Assembly (NCBI GenBank): GCA_963969345.1
Contig: OZ017769.1
Coordinates: forward strand, 5,831,725-5,895,724
Length of the DNA: 64,000 bases
Reading direction: 5' to 3'
From: Turbatrix aceti
Lineage: Eukaryota > Nematoda > Chromadorea > Rhabditida > Panagrolaimidae
The notes under the pieces: generated by a model
What the model saw: the letters and a program-made list of their open reading frames with translations, nothing else
What the model was told of the DNA's origin: nothing
Database searches by the model: none
Shown: piece by piece, positions 56,938 through 64,000 of the stretch
Layout: every line of letters starts with the position of its first letter
How positions within the stretch are numbered: the stretch's first letter is position 1
Made by a program: the position numbers and the translations under genes

Positions 56938-59255
56938 TCACTGCCTGAGAGTAACAAAATTCTTCAACATGCGTCGCTGGAGGGGGTTGATATCGGGACA
57001 GCGACTCTCAATTTTGGTGACAAGTTGATCGAGATTGACTTTGGGATGGTAGAGAGCAATAAGCTGTAGAACCTGGCTCGCGTGATACCAGTCGCCAGGG
57101 GCCAGTGCGGCTTCCAGAAGGTCCATCAGAGTGTTGTACGAAATGAAGCCGACGTCGTCAACGATGGCGTTTTCGCCTTTCTTGGCGCTGTCATCGAAGA
57201 GAAGATCGACGAGTTCCCAGGCCCGGTTGTACTGATCGGCGCGAATGAGGAGCAGCGCGCATTCGGCGATCGCGGATGGCACCAGCTTCACTTGAAGTTT
57301 CTGATGGCGGGTGAAACTGGCAAATTCCAGGCCTGAATCGACGATGAACCGGATGTCAGTCTGATAATCCTGTTTTTCCTCGGAGGTCATTTTCTAGAAA
57401 TATTCGAGTTACAAACGAAAAGTATATTACAAAAACGAACCAGGGGATCGTGAGCCAAAAGCAGCCTTCTGAGCAGCGAAGCGAGTCGCATGTCAGCCAG
57501 ATAGCGAGAAGCCAGGCTGTCCTTTATGACGCGGCTCGCGAACGACCAGCGCTGCTCCTTGGAGAGTCTGTCGACGAGAATGGTCGTCAGTTGACGGGTT
57601 GTGCCCGCCAATCTCGGCACGACGTCCTTGTAGACGCGTTCAAGGGCTTCCAGCGGGAGAACACCGGCCTTGAAAGTGATGAAACGGGAGTAGAAGACGG
57701 ATTCTGTCGTGAGGGCGGTCATGACCACGCCGTTCGTGGCAGCGCGGTACGCAGCCTCGACGCGGTCGACGAGAGCATCGTTATTCGCGGCTACAGCGAC
57801 GCGCAGTCCATTGAGGAAAAAGTACTGGTCTGTGGTGTCGACTGCCTGCGTGACAGTCCCCATTTCGAGCTTGACGAGAGCTTCGTTGAGCACGTCGACG
57901 GCCTGCTGCAGTTGGGATGTCGGATTCTGCTCGCCGGCCTTTGTGGGCGGGTAGAGCGTCTCGAGGACGAGAGAAAACGTCGTTAGGCTGGGCTCGATTC
58001 TGAGGAATGCCATTTCGCCGAGTGTTTGCCGGATGAGCTGAAAGAAGAGTTTTTTTGTGACTGATTAAAGGCACGGAGGGGCTAACAACCGGGTTTTTTT
58101 TAGCAAACTAACGGGACAGAAAAACGAAAACTGTTTATAGGCTTTTTTCGTGGTGACTGTACATTGACTTTCACCACGAAAAAAAAATTTTTTCGTGGTG
58201 TCAATCTACAGTATTTGCCATGTTTCGACAAATAACATTGATTTTGGCACAATTAAACTGATTTTACCCCAATTTTTGTTTGTTTATGTTCGTTCAAAGA
58301 CAAAAAAAACCACCAACCTTCAACTTGGCTTCGACGGACTTGGGCGCCTGGTGCGGAACCCGCAGGAGCAGCGCGTTGAACGTCCTCACGGAAGGCGCGA
58401 CTCCGTCCTTGGCCATGGCCTTCAGCACACTCGAAATCTTGTCCGCGGGCACGACGGAGATTAGGCCGTTGAAAGCCTGCTCGTGGAGGCGCAGTCCCGC
58501 GGCCTGGGCTTCCTTCAGCAGCGCCGAGGCCCTGGCAACCGAGCTATCCGTTCGGAATTTGGTCAGAGCAGCAATCATCGTGGAATACGTGTCCGCGTTC
58601 TTCGGTAGCGTCTCAAAGAGAAGATCTGCTAGGCCCGCGTCCTGCCAGGGAAGACTGCCCTCGCTGTAAAAGTTCCTGAGTCCCGGCCAATCCTCGATCT
58701 CGGTGAGCGGCGGGTCGTCCGCGTTGTAGTAGGCTAGAAGGCGGAAGAGCGCGAGCTGCGTCTCTTCGTCGATCACCGCGCCATCGCCCTGGAGGCGCTC
58801 AAACACCCTCGTCGCGGCTTTGACCTGTTTCTCGTCGAGCAGGGTTTTCAGAGCTTCGACGCTGGCCTCGCCTTCGACCGGGTCGAGGGGTTTTTCGGGG
58901 CGGAAGGCCGGGAGCCGAGGCTGATCGCGGTCGAAGGCAAAGAGCGTGGGCCACTCCTCCGCCAGCTGACGGGCAGCTCGCTTGCCCAGCTCCTTGGCGA
59001 GGAAGTAGTTCTTCTTCTGCGCCCCTGTTGTGGGAATCGTCGTCGGATCATCGATGAACGCAAAATGCGGCGCGGTCGGGTCCACACCGACTGTTGAGTT
59101 CAGCGCTTTCAGGATGTCTGTTGGCGAGCGCTGAAAGCAATTTTTCTAGCCAGATATGTAATAAAAACGCAACCTACCTTCACCTGGACAGGTACCTGAA
59201 CGCTTCGTTTTGGCTTGGAGGCGTTGGCCACGCAGAGGATCACGCTGCGCCTCAT
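56938..59255 (-). CDS. PTCD3: PTCD3 / mitoribosomal protein mS39, pentatricopeptide repeat protein
   Basis: Four exons: 59178-59255, 58318-59130, 57441-58037 and 56938-57393; 647 aa, close to the ~690 of the human protein. A basic N terminus (MRRSVILCVANASKPKR) fits a mitochondrial targeting sequence. It is followed by DPTAPHFAFIDDPTTIPT, which matches the start of the PTCD3 family. Helical PPR-like pairs occupy the rest, for example ADTYSTMIAALTKFR and EQAFNGLISVVPADK. Role: part of the small subunit of the mitochondrial ribosome, near the mRNA entry side. ACTTGCAG lies 9 bases before the ATG, a good trans-splice or 5'UTR acceptor. The second intron (58038-58317) contains a strong hairpin. 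AATAAA lies 48 bases after the stop. Confidence 0.9.
58156..58212. repeat. hairpin-forming inverted repeat in a PTCD3 intron
   Basis: ACTGTACATTGAC..CACCACGAAAAAA (58156-58184) is followed at once by its near-exact inverted copy TTTTTTCGTGGTGTCAATCTACAGT (58188-58212). A third copy of TTTTTTCGTGGTGA lies just before (58144-58157), so alternative stems are possible. Confidence 0.8.
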
Positions 59256-59837
59256 GGCTGTTACCTGCAAGTCAGATTGTCACCATGGCAGAAAACCGGC
59301 TTCAAAATCAAAAAAAGCCGCCGGCGGACGCCAAATTTAAAAAAGTTTTTTTTGGTCTTTTTTTTATTTTTACTGTATCTGAACAAATTTTTGTTCAAAG
59401 CAACCAAATTCTATGTACAATTGCGTAATAATCGTTCGAGTATAGTAAAAAGTAAAAAATAATTAATGAAACACGAAAACGTCCGAAAATCATCATTTAT
59501 TTGAACAGAACACCCTCAATTTTTTCTGGCTTTTCTTCAAATACGTCTCACGCAAACAACGTTCTGTTCTCCAAACGCCAAATCCCAAAAATTGCAAGCT
59601 AAATCATTTATTTGTGTCATATATCTTTAAGATTGCCTCCAATGTCAGCCTGGATGCGCAGTAGGAAAAATTGAGCGAGTTACACAAAAAAATAAGTAGT
59701 GTGGACCTTTTCAGCGGTAAAACACGGGTTTGGCAAAGTTTCTGTGGTCATGATCAGCAGATAATTGAATGTGTGTGTGTACAAATTAAGCGAAGCAAAT
59801 CATTGCAAAAAAGGCGAAGATATCGGTGCCAGGAAAA
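59256..59837. other. 582-bp spacer between NKIRAS-like and PTCD3 genes
   Basis: AT-rich same-strand spacer without an exon. The low-coordinate end carries the pyrimidine-AG site used by PTCD3. Confidence 0.5.
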
Positions 59838-61066
59838 TCAGGAAGATATCTGGTAGGAAGACGAAACTGATTTTTCGGAACGCAGCTTTTTTGACAATGA
59901 AAACTTGGATTCCTCTGAAAATAGAGCACTTTTAGGTATGTTCATGACGTTAAAAACTTACTGATTGGATGGAAGAAGCGAGTTACGAGGCTGTGAACGA
60001 CGTCGACGAGATTCACTCGATTTTTTGCGGATACTTCGAAAAGTTTGACTGCAAACGCATTTTTCGTGGTGAGACCACTGATAGGATAGCATTAGAAAAA
60101 CTGAACTTACCTTTCTCGCGGGTCGCCCAGGAGTTGGCGAAGGTGGAGTCCACCTGCCTGCCGGGCAGGTCGGTCATTGTGCCGACGACGACGATGATGA
60201 CCTCGCGTCTCTCTTTGGACGCGTACCTGTCGATGGAATGCTTGAGGACATCCATCCGGTTGAAAGGATTCATGATCCGTCACCGAGTAGAACAGGAGGA
60301 ACGCGTCCGCGACCTGGAGGTAGGCCCGTCGCAGCTCCGCATTCACGCCAAAATCAGTCACGCCACCGGTGTCGTGGAATACGATAACCTCTTTTGTCTG
60401 AGCCGATCCGTCGCCCGAAGGCGAAACTGCTCCTGACGCCGTAGATGACAGCGTTTGGACCTGATAGGTATCATCGATGGTCGGCGTATACGAATCGCTG
60501 GTGGTTATGTCGTTGAAGCACGCAATCTGCTGGAGGAAGGCGGTCTTGCCGGTTTTGCGTCCTCCCGTGACGACGACACGCATCACCTTTCGCATGAATG
60601 GTGCCGGTGAAGCGACGACGGCGACCCGCGTCACGGAGTCGTCAAAGAGGTTGTCGTCGGAGTGGGCTTCGTCGTCGGACGAGAACGCCGAGCGAAACGA
60701 GTGCTGGGCTCGGGAGTCGACGGGAACGTCGGCGAAGAGCTGGCCTTTCGACAGACGACGTCTCGGCGGCTCCGGCACCGTAGGCGGAGGATTCGCCGAC
60801 GCAGAAGACGACTTGGGAGACGGTCCGCCACCGAAGAGGAGTAGCGAGATGGAAGAACGCCGGTTGGCGGTCTGCCGGACGGGTGGGGGTCGGACTTCTG
60901 CAATGGACTCGGTTGTTGGCAGGTCATGATCGGGATCGTGATCCTGTTCATCGTCGGTCGAAACAGCGACCGCGACCGCGGCCGCTAACTCTGATTCCAA
61001 CTCCTCGTCGGTCTCCTCCGTGACATTATTCAGCGGCGACCAGGCAGGTACCGAGGTTGAGCTCAT
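59838..61066 (-). CDS. NKIRAS-like: NF-kappa-B inhibitor-interacting Ras-like (kappaB-Ras) small GTPase with apparent frameshift
   Basis: Three exons: 60111-61066, 59962-60048 and 59838-59914. A Ser/Pro/Asp-rich N-terminal extension of ~157 residues precedes the Ras-like domain, which begins MRKVMRVVVTGG at 60595. Visible motifs are the P-loop GGRKTGKTAF, the FHDTGGV switch II, and FLLFYSVTDHESF. At about 60262 the frame must shift by one base to continue as NRMDVLKHSIDRYASKERR, IIVVVGTMTDL and, in exon 2, VKLFEVSAKNR. The third exon ends ESKFSLSKKLRSEKS, like the tail of vertebrate kappaB-Ras. The G4 motif NKxD reads TMTD, so guanine specificity may be weakened. The family binds the PEST region of I-kappa-B and slows its degradation. 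The frameshift could be a sequencing error, an inactivating mutation or, less likely, a 43-nt intron. With one base removed the product would be ~372 aa. Confidence 0.75.
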
Positions 61067-62853
61067 TTCTGGCCTACTGGGCTCACCTGGCCGGGATCAT
61101 CCACCCAACCCACCTACCTGGCTCATCCCCATCTGACTGCCGACGCACGCTCCCCAACAACGCAGCGCCCAGCGACTGACGGCGGTTTAGAATCTTTTTC
61201 TTGAACGACATGCCACTAGGCCTCGGACCGTGCAAAACGAATCAACGTGGCAGGCAGGCAGCGGTGAAGCACGCGTGTCTCAGCCACCACCTGTGATAAT
61301 AAACAAACGACCAGCGATTGCGGCCGACCCTGGCCTTCGATAAGACTCGCGAGGTGACCAACGCGTCCGTCAACAAATTTTCAGGTAAACGAACACCACC
61401 TGGAACGTGTGATGACAGCGCTTCTGCTCCAGAAGTTCACATAAATCACAGAACAAGCCCCGAGGCAGAAAGCAAAAAAGCCGATCGAGTCGCCATGCTC
61501 GCATCCATCCCGCCTCAGTTTTGTTCCTTCGTCTGTCTGCTGCACCACCACCACCACCGGCAATTTCAATTGTTTACCATCCTATCCCTCTCCTATTTCC
61601 CAGGCCGTCAACGTTGACGATCGTTTACGATACCCGTCCATCAAACAACTCACTGGATAGCTTCCGCTGCGTCGTCATTGCTTTAGCTGGCCGGGGTGGA
61701 CGTGTGACAACTTTGCGGTGATGCGCGGAAGGCGCGCTCGGCGATGATGGACAGTGTTCGAGAGTGAGAACGCGTGCTTCCGCCAAAGGCGTCGATTGAG
61801 GGGCTTGGAGACGATCACCGACCGTCGACACTCGAAACGACCCCCGCCCTGTTCCGACGAATCATCCGTCAATGGAATCGTCGTCCGCGTGCATGCGTGA
61901 TTCATGCCTTCACCGGCAGCGCATCGTCATAAAACCGGGGCCCTTTCCCTTTTCCAGGCGTCAAAATACGCTGCGAAAAGGACAACAAAGCGCCCGATCA
62001 CCGGCAGAGTGCGGCCAACACGGAAACAAACACACATAACGTGAGCGTGAATTTCAGTCGTTTTTCAGGACGCCAGATCGCGGGTTATTGATCGTCAACT
62101 CGCTCGTGTTGTTTGTTTGCATTTCCTTGCGTCTTCTGGGGTGGCCGCCGTTGCTGCTCACCGCGTGATTCGGGAACTGTGATATATCCGCATCCGTGAT
62201 AGCGCAAATCCGGCTTGGACCATCAGTGTCCTATTCATTCCCCCTCCCTCTATCGACGCTCGCTTCGTTTCCCGGACCCCGACTCACCGAATTAGGATTA
62301 GTGGGAGAGGCGAGTGCACCACTGAAACCGCGGATGCTCGCTCTTCTCTGACGCGGCGTTGCTATCGGCTTAATCACCGCACTCGTTATTCAGTTGTCGG
62401 GCCAGCCAGCCTGCAAGCAATTGACGCTCCTCTTGGATTCGATTCGTGTAACGCGGCGTAGTCGCGTCGTCGCTCATGCGCGCAATCAAGCCTAAGAATC
62501 GTACAAGTGGTTAATCGGAATACACTGGAAGCTGGGAAAGAGGTCACGATGACTCGGAGACAACCAGGAATCGAGGCTATCAAATAGGGCAAATGAGCGT
62601 CGCAAGAATCGCGCAGCATCGTCCGTGCTTATAAAAAGTACATTACACCGAAATTTATCTTGCTTCCGCGAAAACGCATTCCCGCAACGAAAAAAGTTCT
62701 CCCGTTTTTTTTTCTTTTCTTTTTTTCGCTCACAAATTATTCCAGGATCCTTTTTGACCTTTTGTTTTCCGTAATTTGTACAAGAATGAAAAAACAAATG
62801 CTTTTTATTTGAATTGCCATGTAAAAATGACTGGCTAACTGATCGTTTGTCGG
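61067..62853. other. gene-free stretch between CNOT1-like and NKIRAS-like genes
   Basis: About 1.8 kb, including presumed 3'UTR of the CNOT1-like gene and the NKIRAS-like promoter. No exon with a known domain. Confidence 0.5.
62804..62809 (-). promoter_or_regulatory. candidate polyadenylation signal of the CNOT1-like gene
   Basis: AATAAA on the minus strand, 44 bases after the stop codon. Confidence 0.5.
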
Positions 62854-64000
62854 TCAGTTCACAGCGACCGTGTTTCTGTGCAAAAGCTCCTCGATGATTT
62901 GGCGTTCGACCAAGTGAGAGGTGTAGTTCCTTGTGGCCGTACGATTCAGAACTTCGATGGCGCATACGTAGAGAATCACGCGATGTGACGACCGGGTGCT
63001 AAGCTGGCGAGTCAAAAGTCTGAAAAAAAACAACAAAATCCGTCATCTGACAAATTTGAAACGGTAAAACTCACTGAATAAGAGTAATCTCAAAATCCTG
63101 CTCCGAGATTTCGACCCAGTAGCAGAGAAGAAGAGTGTAGAACGTCGAGTGGCTGTTGGGGAAGCGAAGTTGATCGAGAATCGAAACGAGAAAGATTTCT
63201 CTGTCTAGAAAGAACAAATCAGCTTTTTTAGGCCTAAAATATCACAAACCTGCAGGCTCAAAGCGGTTGTACATGCTGATGATGAGGTGCGCGTAGGGGG
63301 ACTTCTTGATAGCCGCTTCGTCGAAGAACCCGCCCGGCCGGCCATCCATCATCGTGTCCACAGCGACTGCCGCGAAAGCCGCTACGCCGTGGTAGAGCAG
63401 GCTGTGATTGATTTCACCGTTCTGCAGCTTGAAGCAATCGATGAAGTGCGCCGCAGACGACTCAAAGTCCACAACGGCCGGCAGATATTCGAGTGCCTTT
63501 CGGATGCCGCGGGGGAAGTCGTTGAAGATGATGTCATGGCACGAAGGGTTGCGGAAGCTCTGGCTGTCCTTCATCAGCTAAAAATTCAAGGATACTAAAA
63601 AAACCCGGGTAAAGACATACCAATTCAAAAGCCATGTGCATCTTGTACGTGACGCTGAAGGGCTGGTCCCTGGCCTGCAGGAAGACGTCCCGGATGAAGA
63701 TGAAGCACGGCGGGATCTTGGGCACGATTTTGAAGTAATACTTGGACACGATGAATTCGTTCTTGTCGACGATGAGCATCGCAGACTTGCAGATCTGTTG
63801 GCAGAGCGCGTTCATGAATGGCATCGTCTGGGAGTCCATTTCGAGGGCGAATTCCACCACGGAAAAGATGTTGGACCAGACCGTGATGTAGGTGAGACCG
63901 GTTATCGTGTTTCCGTCCTGCAGGGTCGCAGTCAGAAGAACCGAGTTCATCATCACGAAAAACCAGGACCCAGCAAATGTGGGGGCAATCATAGGCTGGA
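62854..64000 (-). CDS. CNOT1-like: CCR4-NOT complex subunit 1-like, C-terminal part (5' end outside window)
   Basis: Visible exons: 63621-64000 (open at the window edge), 63250-63577, 63075-63204 and 62854-63019; about 331 aa from the first visible Met. The best family match is the NOT1 C-terminal superhelix: REIFLVSILDQLRFPNSHSTFY aligns with the near-invariant LNAIANQLRYPNSHT of CNOT1, and TRQLSTRSSHRVILYVCAIEVLNR follows where CNOT1 has its last helices (here quoted in part). The upstream stretch (HDIIFNDFPRGIRKALEYLP) is more divergent. Role by family: scaffold of the CCR4-NOT deadenylase, where this region binds CNOT2/CNOT3. It may be the orthologue or a divergent paralogue. The first 8 bases at the window edge could include an acceptor (TCCAG before CCT ATG), so the real N-terminal limit is unknown. 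Confidence 0.6.

Noticed and set aside
1..64000. tRNA, rRNA and CRISPR array
   Set aside because: I looked for B-box-like GGTTCGAATCC with a matching A box, rRNA-like conserved stretches, and regularly spaced direct repeats. None was found by eye; a covariance-model scan was not possible.

Overview
The window is from a eukaryote, most likely a small invertebrate and best matched by a nematode. All gene structures are split by spliceosomal introns with GT(G/A)AGT-like donors and (T)TTTCAG acceptors. Many introns are only 44-90 nt. The gene content is metazoan: a cys-loop acetylcholine receptor, an ASH1-type SET protein, a ZFR/DZF protein, a PHYHIP-like protein, a kappaB-Ras-like GTPase and mitoribosomal PTCD3. 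Three features fit nematodes in particular: a CK1/tau-tubulin-kinase-like gene, short secreted PLA2-like proteins, and pyrimidine-AG acceptors a few bases upstream of several start codons, as expected for spliced-leader trans-splicing. This assignment is inference; no rRNA or mitochondrial marker is present.

Layout. 0-6.1 kb: the 3' end of an unknown plus-strand gene, then on the minus strand a small PY-motif membrane protein, an ArfGAP1 orthologue and a DUSP14/18-like phosphatase. 6.1-14.9 kb: no gene seen; it contains a 1.36-kb AT-rich element bounded by inverted repeats with clusters of an ACACTTTSAAAGTGT-like palindrome. 14.9-16.1 kb: a Myb/SANT-like DNA-binding protein (minus). 16.1-21.7 kb: no convincing gene, rich in simple sequence. 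21.7-30.3 kb: an AT-rich orphan ORF, ZFR, a nicotinic-type receptor subunit (all plus) and the mitochondrial dicarboxylate carrier SLC25A10 (minus). 31.1-31.6 kb: an acidic repeat protein (minus). 33.9-35.4 kb: a CK1/TTBK-like kinase followed 126 bp later by a 49-aa membrane microprotein (plus). 35.4-42.6 kb: gene-free. 42.7-48.9 kb: ASH1/LIN-59-like histone methyltransferase (plus). 49.6-50.1 kb: a hAT-type non-autonomous transposon with an exact 8-bp target duplication. 50.8-52.4 kb: two PLA2-like secreted proteins (plus). 52.5-61.1 kb: a head-to-tail minus-strand run of NKIRAS-like, PTCD3, PHYHIP-like and SETD4-like genes. 62.9-64.0 kb: the 3' part of a CNOT1-like gene (minus), cut by the window edge.

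The genes are mostly unrelated housekeeping, chromatin, signalling and vesicle-traffic genes. Short same-strand spacings (126-583 bp) leave room for operon-like polycistronic transcription. The most notable observations are an apparent one-base frameshift inside the conserved G domain of the NKIRAS-like gene, an in-frame stop-free 51-nt intron, an unusual receptor pore sequence, and the mobile elements. Exon boundaries were derived by hand from splice consensus, frame continuity and family similarity. 5' ends are the least certain part.
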